Below, piece after piece: positions 44,886 through 53,488 of a stretch of 64,000 bases of DNA (position 1 is its first letter; each line of letters starts with the position of its first letter). The translations under genes and the position numbers were made by a program. The notes under the pieces are model-generated. The model did not search any database. It was not told the origin of the DNA and saw only the letters and a list, made by a program, of their open reading frames with translations. The stretch is from Chitinophagales bacterium (GTDB taxonomy: Bacteria > Bacteroidota > Bacteroidia > Chitinophagales > Chitinophagaceae): contig JAFLBM010000003.1 in assembly GCA_017303455.1 (NCBI GenBank), positions 124,001-188,000 of the forward strand, read 5' to 3'.

Positions 44886-45695
44886 TTAATTACTGAACCG
44901 CATCACTCTTCCCGGTCCGCCGCCGCTCTGCTGCATTTCGCTCATCATCTTATCTCTTTCTTTATTGAACCCGGCCGGGGTATAACGTTTTTTACCGGTG
45001 GGTTCTTTAATGGAAGCAATATCCGCTTTGGGGCTAATGGATAAGGCTTTAAAAGTTTGCTGGCCTTTATTAATATCCACTTCCAGGATCAAACCCGGCA
45101 ACTGTCCCTGGTATTCGGCCGGCCCGGCAGCCACCGGAATAGCACTGGTGATCCAGGCTACCACCAGCACGGTATCATTCACTTCCTTGCGTTCCATTTT
45201 GCCATTGTCCATATTCATCTGCATCCGCTTTCTTGTTTGTGTGGCTTCCGCCTTCATACAGGTATGGCCGAGAATGGTCTTTGTTTCGCCGGTCATTTTC
45301 CATTTCATCGGGCGGGTGCTGTCGTCAATGATAAAGACCTTGTCAAACAATTCTCTTTTTTCCACCTTGGTGCCTTTGTCAAAATTGGTATAGACCACAT
45401 CACCGGAGCCGGTGGAGAAAGTGCGGATCTGCAAACCGCCATCAGCGCTGGTAAAATTGCCGTCATCCTCATTTTCCTGTTCGGCCTGGCGCCAGAGGGA
45501 TTGGTTGTTGCCGAAAGTCAGTTCAAATTTATCTGTTCTTGTTTTCGGGATCATGCGTTCCATTTCTTCATTCATGCCGGCAAAACTGATCTGTACCTGC
45601 ACGGTTCTTTCGTAAATCACTTTTCCTTCTTTTTGTTGTGCAGTAGCGGCGATCACTGCAAAAAGAACACACCCGAGGATAACTGTCTTTTTCAT
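44886..45695 (-). CDS. GLPGLI family protein
   Basis: A 269-residue exported protein (signal to about residue 19, AATAQ). It has the family hallmark in the form QGQLPGLILEVDI near residue 207, preceded by WKMTGETKTILGHTCMKAEA, the usual 'I.gy.c.kA' strand. A C-terminal basic region ends in GGGPGRVMRFSN. The family is periplasmic in Bacteroidota and of unknown function, often next to sensor kinases. Here it is divergent from a histidine kinase gene and shares a 130-bp regulatory spacer with it. Confidence 0.9.
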   Translation of the reverse strand: MKKTVILGCVLFAVIAATAQQKEGKVIYERTVQVQISFAGMNEEMERMIPKTRTDKFELTFGNNQSLWRQAEQENEDDGNFTSADGGLQIRTFSTGSGDVVYTNFDKGTKVEKRELFDKVFIIDDSTRPMKWKMTGETKTILGHTCMKAEATQTRKRMQMNMDNGKMERKEVNDTVLVVAWITSAIPVAAGPAEYQGQLPGLILEVDINKGQQTFKALSISPKADIASIKEPTGKKRYTPAGFNKERDKMMSEMQQSGGGPGRVMRFSN

Positions 45696-45712
45696 TGTTG
45701 TTGATTTTGCAG

Positions 45713-45720
45713 CAAAACTA
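45713..45720 (-). promoter_or_regulatory. -7 element of the GLPGLI gene
   Basis: TAGTTTTG on the minus strand, 17 nt before the ATG at 45695; matches TAnnTTTG. Confidence 0.6.
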
Positions 45721-45739
45721 AAAGGCCGGAAAGGGAAAG

Positions 45740-45778
45740 CAGGTTAACCCACCTTTCATTAAGGTTAATAAAGGTTAA
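45740..45778. promoter_or_regulatory. Direct-repeat operator for an OmpR-type regulator
   Basis: AAGGTTAA occurs at 45761-45768 and 45771-45778 (10-bp period), with CAGGTTAA at 45740-45747, 21 bp away. Direct repeats at helical spacing are typical of OmpR-family response regulators. The cluster lies between the divergent GLPGLI and histidine kinase promoters. Confidence 0.55.
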
Positions 45779-45807
45779 CAGGTCCGGAAAAGCTTCGGTA
45801 AGTTTTT

Positions 45808-45815
45808 TACTTTTG
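45808..45815 (+). promoter_or_regulatory. -7 element of the histidine kinase operon
   Basis: TACTTTTG ends 9 nt before the ATG at 45825, so the mRNA should be leaderless or nearly so. Confidence 0.55.
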
Positions 45816-45824
45816 AATGAACGA

Positions 45825-47609
45825 ATGAAGCATACCGGTTCAAATAAAGGGAATCTGCAAAGCCCCTCCCGCGGAGGGGTTGGGGGAGGCCGTCTTCGGG
45901 GCTCCGCTATATTAATGATGATCGCCATTCTCGGCATCTGCGGCTTCCAGGGCTACTGGCTGAAGAATAACTATGACCGGGAGAAACAGAACCTCGATAT
46001 TAAAACAGCCGCCGCCTTTCGCCAAACCATTTTGCAACTGCAGGCGGGCAAGCTGAAATTAGAAACGATCAGTCTCAGCTTTGATACCACGAGAATGGCA
46101 GGGGTGACTATCTCCAATTCAAAAAGCAGTACCCGGCGTATCAGCAGGCCGGCTTCTCCTTCGGAACCAGCTATCTCCCTGCTGAACCTGATACAGGAAA
46201 AATTAAAGGATTCATTGCGAAAGGATACCGGCATGATCATGCTGATGCGGAGCAATAATGATTCACTGGTACGCAGGATGATCAGAGACAGCAGCGGGAG
46301 GATACGGACAGTGATCCATTCAATGGGAATCAGTAAGCGGATTGATTCGCTTATTCCCAACCCGGAAGCGATACGAAGTATTCATGTTGATAAAAGATAT
46401 CCTTCAACGGCGGGTAATGTAACGATCACTTACAGCAGTGAGACCGGGAAGATACCTGACTCCGCTTTTTCTTTTAAAAGAAAGACAGGCGATAATATTT
46501 TTATTGAAAAAGAAATGATGGATATGCCAGCACCACCAGCTGTAGTGGTTGCCGCACCGGGTCAAAAAGGTCCGGGCGAAAAATCAGTCTTCCGTTTTTT
46601 ATATGATGTGGATTCGTTGTCACAGAAAGATTCTGTTACGCTGGAAGAAATTGATTCGGCTTTTGCTAAGCGGCTCAAGGAAGATAAGATTGCGGTTGGT
46701 TTTGCGGTGAACCGTTTGGACAGTATGCAATCCGTTCCCGCCAATGCGGTGACGCTTGGTTTTTCAAAGCCCACGCATTTTACGTATGTGTTGCAGGATA
46801 CCTGGACTTATATGCTGGGCCAGTTAAAACTGCCGATACTGTTTTCATTGCTGCTGGTGGGCATTACCATTGCTTCTTTTGTATTGCTCTACCGCAATAT
46901 GATGCAGCAAAAAAGACTGGCCGACCTGAAGAATGAATTCATCAGCAATATCACCCATGAATTAAAAACACCGATTGCTACCGTGGGAGTGGCCATTGAA
47001 GCACTGAAAAGTTTCAATGCCATTGATGATCCCAGGCGCACCAAAGAATACTTAGATATTTCACAGAATGAATTGCAGCGGCTGAACCTGCTGGTGGATA
47101 AAGTGCTGAAACTATCCATGTTTGAAAAGAAAGAGATCGAGCTGAAATACGAGGTACTGAACCTGGCTGATGTGGTGGACGAAGTGGTGGCGTCGATGCG
47201 GTTACAAACAGAAAAGTACCGGGCTACCGTATCCGTGAATACGGAAGGTGATTGTACCCTGCAGGCTGACCGTTTGCATTTGCTGAGTGTGGTGTTCAAT
47301 TTACTGGACAATGCACTAAAGTATGGCAAGGAAAATCCTGCCGTGCAGATCAGCCTGGAAGAAAAGGAGAACAGTATTGAACTGAAAGTGGCGGATAATG
47401 GTATCGGCATCCCTGCTGAATATAAAGACAAAGTGTTTGATAAATTCTTCCGCATTCCCCATGGTGATACGCATGATGCCAAAGGATACGGATTAGGGCT
47501 GAGCTATGTGGCGCATGTGGTGAAAAAACACAAGGGAACCATTACCGTGGAAAGCGGAACCGGTACAGGAGCAACATTTATTATCAACTTACCCAAGCAA
47601 CAAGGATGA
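45825..47609 (+). CDS. Sensor histidine kinase
   Basis: A 594-residue kinase. Helix 1 (about residues 32-48), a periplasmic sensor region of some 280 residues without recognised domain, helix 2 near 332-352 (LPILFSLLLVGITIASFVLL), then a HisKA domain with the phosphorylated His at 378 in HELKTPIATVG and a HATPase domain with DNALKYG, ADNGIGIPAEYKDKVFD and GYGLGLSYV. The first 30 residues include a stretch (SPSRGGVGGGRLRG) derived from an interspersed repeat. A downstream ATG at 45915 could also serve. The stop overlaps the response regulator start by 4 nt. Confidence 0.93.
   Translation: MKHTGSNKGNLQSPSRGGVGGGRLRGSAILMMIAILGICGFQGYWLKNNYDREKQNLDIKTAAAFRQTILQLQAGKLKLETISLSFDTTRMAGVTISNSKSSTRRISRPASPSEPAISLLNLIQEKLKDSLRKDTGMIMLMRSNNDSLVRRMIRDSSGRIRTVIHSMGISKRIDSLIPNPEAIRSIHVDKRYPSTAGNVTITYSSETGKIPDSAFSFKRKTGDNIFIEKEMMDMPAPPAVVVAAPGQKGPGEKSVFRFLYDVDSLSQKDSVTLEEIDSAFAKRLKEDKIAVGFAVNRLDSMQSVPANAVTLGFSKPTHFTYVLQDTWTYMLGQLKLPILFSLLLVGITIASFVLLYRNMMQQKRLADLKNEFISNITHELKTPIATVGVAIEALKSFNAIDDPRRTKEYLDISQNELQRLNLLVDKVLKLSMFEKKEIELKYEVLNLADVVDEVVASMRLQTEKYRATVSVNTEGDCTLQADRLHLLSVVFNLLDNALKYGKENPAVQISLEEKENSIELKVADNGIGIPAEYKDKVFDKFFRIPHGDTHDAKGYGLGLSYVAHVVKKHKGTITVESGTGTGATFIINLPKQQG
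45860..45891. repeat. Interspersed palindromic repeat, copy 2, inside coding sequence
   Basis: CCCCTCC-CGC-GGAGGGG hairpin followed by TTGGGGGAGGCC. It matches 26247-26277 except one substitution and one extra G. It is translated in frame near the kinase N-terminus. Confidence 0.75.
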
Positions 47610-48295
47610 GCACAACAAAGGTCCTCTACGTGGAGGATGAACTCTTTTTAGGAAAGATCGTGCGGGAAAGCTTAGAAAGCCGTGGCTTTGCCGTAACGAT
47701 GGAAAGCGATGGTGCCAAAGTACTGGATGTGTTTAAACAATCCAACCCGGATATTTGTGTGCTGGATGTGATGCTGCCCAATAAAGATGGTTTTACCATT
47801 GCGGATGAGATCAGGGAACTCAATGAAACGGTGCCGATCATTTTCCTCACAGCGAAAACACAGACCGAAGATGTGGTGAAAGGATTTTCACTGGGAGGTA
47901 ATGATTATATCCGCAAGCCTTTTAGTATGGAAGAGCTGATCGTCCGCATCCAAAGTTTGTTACGCAACAAAGCAGAAGGAACCACCAAACTGACCGGTGA
48001 TACGGTTTCCTTCGGAAAATATACTTTTCAACTGAACCGGCAGGTGCTGGCCCATGGCAAAGAAGAAAGAAAATTGTCTTACCGGGAAAGTGAATTGCTG
48101 AAATTATTATATGAGAACCGGTCAACGGTGATCGACCGCAAGGATATCCTGAATTTATTATGGGGCAATGATTCTTTCTTCAACAGCCGCAACCTGGATG
48201 TGTATATTACCAAGCTCCGCAGTTATTTAAAAGATGATCCTTCGTTAGAGATCATTACCATCAAGGGAATTGGTTACCGTTTTGTCACGGCATAG
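47606..48295 (+). CDS. OmpR-family response regulator
   Basis: A 229-residue two-domain regulator. Receiver domain: acidic pair at residues 10-11 (VEDE), phosphorylation Asp54 in CVLDVMLPNKDG, Thr in FLTAKT and Lys in YIRKPFS. The C-terminal winged helix runs from about residue 130 (KYTFQLNRQVL) through YRESELLKLLYENR and SRNLDVYITKLRSYL. It is co-translated with the kinase (4-nt overlap) and is the natural reader of the AAGGTTAA repeats upstream of the operon. Confidence 0.94.
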   Translation: MSTTKVLYVEDELFLGKIVRESLESRGFAVTMESDGAKVLDVFKQSNPDICVLDVMLPNKDGFTIADEIRELNETVPIIFLTAKTQTEDVVKGFSLGGNDYIRKPFSMEELIVRIQSLLRNKAEGTTKLTGDTVSFGKYTFQLNRQVLAHGKEERKLSYRESELLKLLYENRSTVIDRKDILNLLWGNDSFFNSRNLDVYITKLRSYLKDDPSLEIITIKGIGYRFVTA

Positions 48296-48378
48296 TTCCC
48301 TTCTTTACCCCCAACTGTATTTTATACAGCATAAAAAATCAAAGATCGGTTCCAGATTGTATTTTTACCGGCAATACT

Positions 48379-49482
48379 ATGCCAGTACAGCAGCTATACA
48401 AAGCCTCCCGCATTTTTTCCGGTAATACATGGCTGAATGATCATGTTGTTGTTGCAGAGAACAATATCATAACTGCAGTAGTCCCTTTTTCTTCTATTGC
48501 TGATCCCGCATCAGTTCAGCGTTTTGATAACTGCATTCTTGCACCGGCCTTTATGGACCTGCAGATCTACGGGGCTTATGGCAAGCTGCTGTCCGTTTTT
48601 CCTGAAACAGATGCTTTGTATAAACTGAATGACTATTGCAATAAAGGCGGTGCCGTGTATTGCCTGCCGACAGTAGCCACAAATACCCGGGAAGTTTTTA
48701 TCAATGCCATTGATGCGGTGAAAGCTTACTGGAAACAAGGAGGCAAAGGGGTGCTGGGTTTGCATTTGGAAGGTCCGTGGATCAACCCGGTGAAAAGAGG
48801 GGCTCATATTGAAGCACTGATCCACTCTCCCACTCTTGCTGAAGTACAGGAATTACTGGACTATGGTAAAGGTGTTATCAAAATGATCACCCTTGCACCG
48901 GAAGTGTGCAGCAAAGAGATCACTGATTGTATTCTTTCGTACGGGATCATCATTTCTGCAGGGCATAGTAATGCCACTTACAACCAGGCCAAAGAGGGTT
49001 TTGCCAATGGCATAACAACTGTCACTCATTTATTCAATGCCATGAGCCCTTTGCAGCACCGGGAGCCGGGACTGGCAGGTGCGGTGATGGATGATGATAA
49101 AACGTTTTGCAGCATTATCCCGGATGGATTTCATGTTGACTATGCAGCGATCCGGATCGCCAAACAGGTAATGAAAGAAAGATTATTTGTGATCACTGAT
49201 GCGGTGACGCATACAACAGAAGGATATTACAAACATGCCATGAGCGGTGACAAATATGAAGCCGCCGGTATTTTAAGCGGCTCGGCATTAACGATGATAA
49301 AAGCAGTAAGGAACCTTGTTGATAATAATGTTACCAGCCTGGAAGAAGCATTACGGATGTGCAGTTTATATCCTGCACAGGTGATGGGTATGGATAAACA
49401 GTTGGGAAGAATTGAAAAAGGATATGAAGCTTCCCTGGTGATCCTCAATGAACAACTGGAACTGGTTAAACTGATCAACTGA
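48379..49482 (+). CDS. nagA: N-acetylglucosamine-6-phosphate deacetylase
   Basis: A 367-residue amidohydrolase. Metal and catalytic residues are visible: HLEGPWINPVKRGAH (Glu ligand near residue 133), SAGHSNATYNQA and VTHLFNAMSPLQHREPG (His ligands), DGFHVD and the catalytic Asp in FVITDAVT. It removes the acetyl group of GlcNAc-6-phosphate during amino-sugar use or cell-wall recycling. The next gene starts on the last base of its stop codon, so the two are coupled. Confidence 0.93.
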   Translation: MPVQQLYKASRIFSGNTWLNDHVVVAENNIITAVVPFSSIADPASVQRFDNCILAPAFMDLQIYGAYGKLLSVFPETDALYKLNDYCNKGGAVYCLPTVATNTREVFINAIDAVKAYWKQGGKGVLGLHLEGPWINPVKRGAHIEALIHSPTLAEVQELLDYGKGVIKMITLAPEVCSKEITDCILSYGIIISAGHSNATYNQAKEGFANGITTVTHLFNAMSPLQHREPGLAGAVMDDDKTFCSIIPDGFHVDYAAIRIAKQVMKERLFVITDAVTHTTEGYYKHAMSGDKYEAAGILSGSALTMIKAVRNLVDNNVTSLEEALRMCSLYPAQVMGMDKQLGRIEKGYEASLVILNEQLELVKLIN

Positions 49483-50684
49483 TGCAGCCCGTACAAAAGC
49501 AAACCGCCTTATCGATCTTTATGTTGCTTTTGCAAAGCTTTGTTGCCCACTCACAACCTTCAAGGACACAGTATCCGCCGGGTTTATCCAATTCTTATAC
49601 GGGAGTGAATATCGGCGCTATCAATTATGCTTTTTCCAATGCACAACTGGAACCCGGCTTTACTGCCCAATCCGTAGAAGTGCCGCATACGGCAGTAAGA
49701 ATAATTTTACTGGGTCATCAATTCAATAAATACCTTTCTGCACAGATCAGTTATATGCGTCCTGTTGGCTGGGTGGAATATAAAAAGATCAATACCGACC
49801 AGTCCGATCATACGGTGTGGATGAATGTAGCGGGACTGACACTCGCTTCACAGCTTCCGGTACATAAAAAAATTTCCCTGTCTGGAGAAGCCGGTTTGGG
49901 TATTATCACCCGGAAAGGATTTAGCATAAATAATGTGCCGGTGGTAAAGAATGCGAATTACGCAACGTTACTTGCCGGTGCTGCTTTACAATACCATCTC
50001 AACCGGAAATGGGATCTGCAAATAAGTACAGCCTGGTCGCCTGCCAATCAAAAAGTAAAACAACCGGCTACTAGTTTTCTTGCTGCCGGTTTTCATTATC
50101 ATATGCGGTCCCTGCCAAAAGAAACTGTGGAACGGAATGCCGGCAGCCGTTATATCTTCCCCAAACAATTTATCATGGCGGGTTATACCACGAACGGGTT
50201 GGGCTATGGGGTAAATGATTTTGCTTCCAAAGGCAGCATTCCTTTTTTCTGGGGTGGTGAAGTACATATTCAACAGGGATTTACGCTGAGCTACCAGCGG
50301 AATATCTTTCATGCCCGCAAGGTCTTTGCGTTTGACTGGGCGGCGGGTATTTCCTTTTGGAAAAGCAGGGATAGGGCAGACAGGTTTATGACGGTTTCAC
50401 TATCGCCGGTCTTCCGGTTCACTGCTGTCCGCAGTAAACCGCTCGATCTTTTTGTTGAATACTCCGTGGCGGGTCCCACCTGGATTTCTAAAAAGATCAT
50501 TGACGATAAAGCCACCGGGCAGCATTTCACGTTCTATGATTTTATGGGTATGGGTGTGTTCACCGGTAAAAACAGGCAACTGAATGCCAATATCCGGATC
50601 GCCCATTATTCCAATGGAAATATTTACCCGCAGAATGACGGGCTGAAGATCCCGCTGACCTTCCAGTTGGGCTATGTTTTCTGA
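49482..50684 (+). CDS. Outer-membrane protein with C-terminal PagL-like acyloxyacyl hydrolase domain
   Basis: A 400-residue protein with a signal peptide (to about residue 25). Residues 30-205 look like an outer-membrane barrel (alternating aromatic strands ending GFHYHM), and residues 220-400 like a second barrel of the PagL type, with the likely catalytic His-Ser pair in RIAHYSNGNIYPQNDG and a terminal phenylalanine. PagL enzymes remove a 3-O acyl chain from lipid A in the outer membrane. The start overlaps the nagA stop by one base. The tandem barrel arrangement is unusual. Confidence 0.78.
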   Translation: MQPVQKQTALSIFMLLLQSFVAHSQPSRTQYPPGLSNSYTGVNIGAINYAFSNAQLEPGFTAQSVEVPHTAVRIILLGHQFNKYLSAQISYMRPVGWVEYKKINTDQSDHTVWMNVAGLTLASQLPVHKKISLSGEAGLGIITRKGFSINNVPVVKNANYATLLAGAALQYHLNRKWDLQISTAWSPANQKVKQPATSFLAAGFHYHMRSLPKETVERNAGSRYIFPKQFIMAGYTTNGLGYGVNDFASKGSIPFFWGGEVHIQQGFTLSYQRNIFHARKVFAFDWAAGISFWKSRDRADRFMTVSLSPVFRFTAVRSKPLDLFVEYSVAGPTWISKKIIDDKATGQHFTFYDFMGMGVFTGKNRQLNANIRIAHYSNGNIYPQNDGLKIPLTFQLGYVF

Positions 50685-50765
50685 GAATACTGTTGCTGAT
50701 TTTGAAAAAATTTCCAATCTTTAGCCGGCAACCAACGATTTCTCCACTTAAACGAACCAACGAAC

Positions 50766-51719
50766 ATGAAAAAGATGCTTGTCACGGCAGCATTGTTTTT
50801 TATAACCATTGCTGCTATTTATTTTTCTGCATGTAATAATACGACTGCAGATAAGCCGGCTGCCGGCGATTTAGATTCAGTAAAACAATTAGTTGAAAGA
50901 GGTCATTACCTCGCCCATTATGTGACCCAATGTATGGATTGCCATAGTGTAAGAGATACGGGCAAATTCTCTATGCCGGTGGTACCGGGCACAGAGGGCG
51001 GGGGATCTGCTTTCCCCTTTGGGAAAGCGGAAGGAGTTCCCGGGGAAGTAACGCCTCCCAACATCACCCCGTTTGCATTAAAAGACTGGACCGATGAAGA
51101 AATAATCCGTGCCATTACGGGTGGCATTAATAAAAGAGGGGACACGCTGTTCCCACTTATGCCTTACCAGCATTATAGCAAGATGGCTAAAAATGATATC
51201 CTGGCCATTGTTGCCTATATCCGTTCTTTAAAACCCATTGAAAGAACCACCCCTCCCCGCCGATTAGAAATACCATTGAGCATGCTGGGTCCGTTACCTG
51301 TTGTTAATCTTGATAATAATAGTATACCTGACAAATCGGATAAAATAAAGTATGGTGAATATATTGTCAATGCCGCAGTCTGTTCGGAATGCCATACGCC
51401 AATGGGTCCGCAGGGGCCTGATTTTTCAAAACTTTTTGCCGGCGGCTTTGTATTTGACCTGCCGATGTTTAAAGTAACTGTGGCCAACATTACACCTGAT
51501 TCAGCGACGGGTATCGGCACCTGGACAGAAGAAATGTTTTTAGCAAAATTTAAAACCAATGGTGCGGATGAAATGGTCAATAAATACCCGGGAAGAAAGA
51601 ATTCTATAATGCCCTGGGCCATGTATGCTAAAATGGGCGAAGAGGAACTAAAAGCGGTTTATGCGTATTTACGTACCGTAAAGCCGGTGAGTAATAAAGT
51701 GGAAAAATATCCGCAGTAG
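50766..51719 (+). CDS. Diheme cytochrome c lipoprotein
   Basis: A 317-residue protein with a lipobox (YFSAC near residue 23) and two cytochrome c domains, heme motifs CMDCH near residue 56 and CSECH near 206. Each is followed by a distal part with candidate methionines (LFPLMPYQHYSKM; NSIMPWAMYAKMG). The architecture resembles the cytochrome subunits of alcohol/aldehyde dehydrogenases, but no dehydrogenase is adjacent. Likely periplasmic electron transfer. Confidence 0.9.
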   Translation: MKKMLVTAALFFITIAAIYFSACNNTTADKPAAGDLDSVKQLVERGHYLAHYVTQCMDCHSVRDTGKFSMPVVPGTEGGGSAFPFGKAEGVPGEVTPPNITPFALKDWTDEEIIRAITGGINKRGDTLFPLMPYQHYSKMAKNDILAIVAYIRSLKPIERTTPPRRLEIPLSMLGPLPVVNLDNNSIPDKSDKIKYGEYIVNAAVCSECHTPMGPQGPDFSKLFAGGFVFDLPMFKVTVANITPDSATGIGTWTEEMFLAKFKTNGADEMVNKYPGRKNSIMPWAMYAKMGEEELKAVYAYLRTVKPVSNKVEKYPQ

Positions 51720-51724
51720 GAGAT

Positions 51725-51793
51725 ATCGCACAGAGGAATAAGAGAAAAAGAGAAGGGATTATATTCTCTTTTAGCTCCTTTACTCTGTGCGAT
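51725..51793. terminator. Long imperfect palindrome, likely bidirectional terminator
   Basis: Outer arms ATCGCACAGAG (51725-51735) and CTCTGTGCGAT (51783-51793) are perfectly complementary; inner arms AAAAGAGAA (51746-51754) and TTCTCTTTT (51764-51772) likewise. It lies between convergent genes, and the right outer arm is inside the end of the fatty acid hydroxylase gene. Confidence 0.7.
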
Positions 51794-52550
51794 TTTCTTT
51801 TGTATCCTCCAGCGGCTCCTTGTCGGAATACACATCTTTAAACAGCAGCATCTTCCAGAGTTTGCGTTCATTCTCTCTTGGGAAACCACAACGCTCTGCA
51901 AATTCATTCGTGTCCTTATACGTACCGAAAAGTTTATCCCACATTGGCAGATCAGAGAAATTGTATTTATGAACACCCAACTGGTGATGAATGGAATGCA
52001 GTTCCGGTGTTTGCAGGATATACTTCATCCACCGCGGTGACCTGATATTCGAATGATAATAATATTCACCGGTGGCGGCAAAGAAGTTGAGCCAGAAAGC
52101 CCCCTCCAGTGAGGAACCGAGCACGGGGTACATGAGCAATGCAATTAAAAAAGAATCCGCCAGTATTTCCACGGGATGTTTGTAAAATGAAGTAAGGGTT
52201 TCAATTCTCGAGGGTGAATGATGCACCTGGTGAAAGATGACCCAGAAACCATTGGCATGCCGGATTCGGTGCCACCAGTAAAAGAAGAAAGTGCTGATGA
52301 GCCAGCCAATAAAACCTTCAAGTAGAGGTTGTTGCAGATTGGATAAGTGGAACAGCGATGAACCGCTGAGCCAGTTGAACCAAAGATGATTGGTGCCAAA
52401 CGTGATACCGATCTGGAAAGCATTCACCAGCAGCACCCGGAAATACCAGCCCTTGCTGTTGGGCAGTTCCCGGCCGGGCACCACCCGTTCCCACACTAAA
52501 AAAATGATGGTCACAATAACGGTGCAGATCGTGGGCATCCATAAACTCAT
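51780..52550 (-). CDS. Sterol desaturase/fatty acid hydroxylase family protein
   Basis: A 256-residue integral membrane di-iron protein. The histidine clusters are in the standard order: HRIRH near residue 97, HQVHHS near 109 and HSIHHQ near 188, with DLPMWDKLFGTYKD near 200. Four hydrophobic segments precede or separate them. It hydroxylates or desaturates a lipid substrate that cannot be inferred. The start is ATG at 52550 with a weak TACTTTAG box upstream. Confidence 0.9.
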   Translation of the reverse strand: MSLWMPTICTVIVTIIFLVWERVVPGRELPNSKGWYFRVLLVNAFQIGITFGTNHLWFNWLSGSSLFHLSNLQQPLLEGFIGWLISTFFFYWWHRIRHANGFWVIFHQVHHSPSRIETLTSFYKHPVEILADSFLIALLMYPVLGSSLEGAFWLNFFAATGEYYYHSNIRSPRWMKYILQTPELHSIHHQLGVHKYNFSDLPMWDKLFGTYKDTNEFAERCGFPRENERKLWKMLLFKDVYSDKEPLEDTKENRTE

Positions 52551-52795
52551 GGTGGGTGACTTTAGTAAGGGCTAAAGTAACGGAAGAAATGGAACGGGCG
52601 AATACCGGGAAGAGGGTAGAATTTTATACTTCGGCCCGGAAGCAGTTGTTATATACCCGTCTACTGCTGATTTAGTTGTTTTCTGTTAGTTCGTACAACT
52701 TATAGTTATGAAGGGAATTAATAAAGCATAAAAAAATTTCATGGTAAATGATAAATATTGTGTTTAAGAATAACGGTTGTACCAGCTTTATGCCT

Positions 52796-52820
52796 GGGTT
52801 TTATACAGCTCATGTTGGGC
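52796..52820. repeat. attC-like element next to an accessory gene
   Basis: GGGTTTTATACAG then TGTTGGGC matches the element at 43472-43496 and sits just after the stop of the minus-strand gene at 52826. The minus strand reads GCCCAAC, fitting the integron core RYYYAAC. Confidence 0.45.
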
Positions 52821-52825
52821 GAAGC

Positions 52826-53380
52826 TTATTTGCAAATTTCTTTTAAGATTTGTCCAAACTCATTTGCTTGTAACTTTGCATAATGCCATCCTGATTCGCC
52901 TTTTGAGTCGACTTCTATGGAGGTTGCTCGTCCACTAATTCTTACCCCAAAAACAATATTTGTTTTATCCTTCATTTCAATTCGAATCCTGCAAACAGAG
53001 TCGGGATTCTTCAAAAAATCTTCATCAGTCAAAACTGTGTGCCGTAACGCAAGGCTTAAACTATTAAGCGTTTCCCGATTTGTAACAATTATCTCATTAG
53101 TGACTAAACTTATGCTTTGACTGGAAGGAATGTTGGTTGGTTGAATTAGGATTCTTTCAACTTTAGTGCTGTCAATTTTTTCAACCTCATTTACTTTTTG
53201 CCGACTTTTGGATAAAGGGCCTACAGTAGATATGATTATTAAAAATACTCCTATTGCAAAAGAAATTACGCTACGACGTTTTTTTCTTTTGGAAAAAGCT
53301 AAAATTCCGACACTTACCAGTAAGAAAATAATTCCAATAATAAGTGGTTGTATTGTGTAATGTGTCAAGGATATATTCAT
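52826..53380 (-). CDS. Accessory membrane-anchored protein of unknown function
   Basis: A 184-residue protein with two N-terminal helices (PLIIGIIFLLVSVGILAF and SVISFAIGVFLIIISTVG) separated by a KRKKRR loop, then a soluble part with MKDKTNIVFGVRISGRATS and GWHYAKLQANEFG. No known family. It is AT rich compared with its neighbours and carries an attC-like element at its 3' side. The 275 nt between it and the hydroxylase gene holds no other gene. Confidence 0.6.
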   Translation of the reverse strand: MNISLTHYTIQPLIIGIIFLLVSVGILAFSKRKKRRSVISFAIGVFLIIISTVGPLSKSRQKVNEVEKIDSTKVERILIQPTNIPSSQSISLVTNEIIVTNRETLNSLSLALRHTVLTDEDFLKNPDSVCRIRIEMKDKTNIVFGVRISGRATSIEVDSKGESGWHYAKLQANEFGQILKEICK

Positions 53381-53488
53381 TTAAGTTTCACCGAACACGT
53401 AAATATACTCCACTGCCGCCATAAATTCCCATTGGTTACCAATGCTCAACTATGCCAGAAACAATACAGTTATGTACAAAGGGGATGA

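Noticed and set aside
45057..45704. 215-codon open frame on the plus strand
   Set aside because: It is antisense to the GLPGLI gene, which has a signal peptide, the family motif, a promoter and a terminator on the other strand.
43441..52820. True integron
   Set aside because: No integrase gene is in the window, the candidate sites are 9 kb apart with housekeeping genes between, and one site does not fit the core consensus; only attC-like elements are reported.
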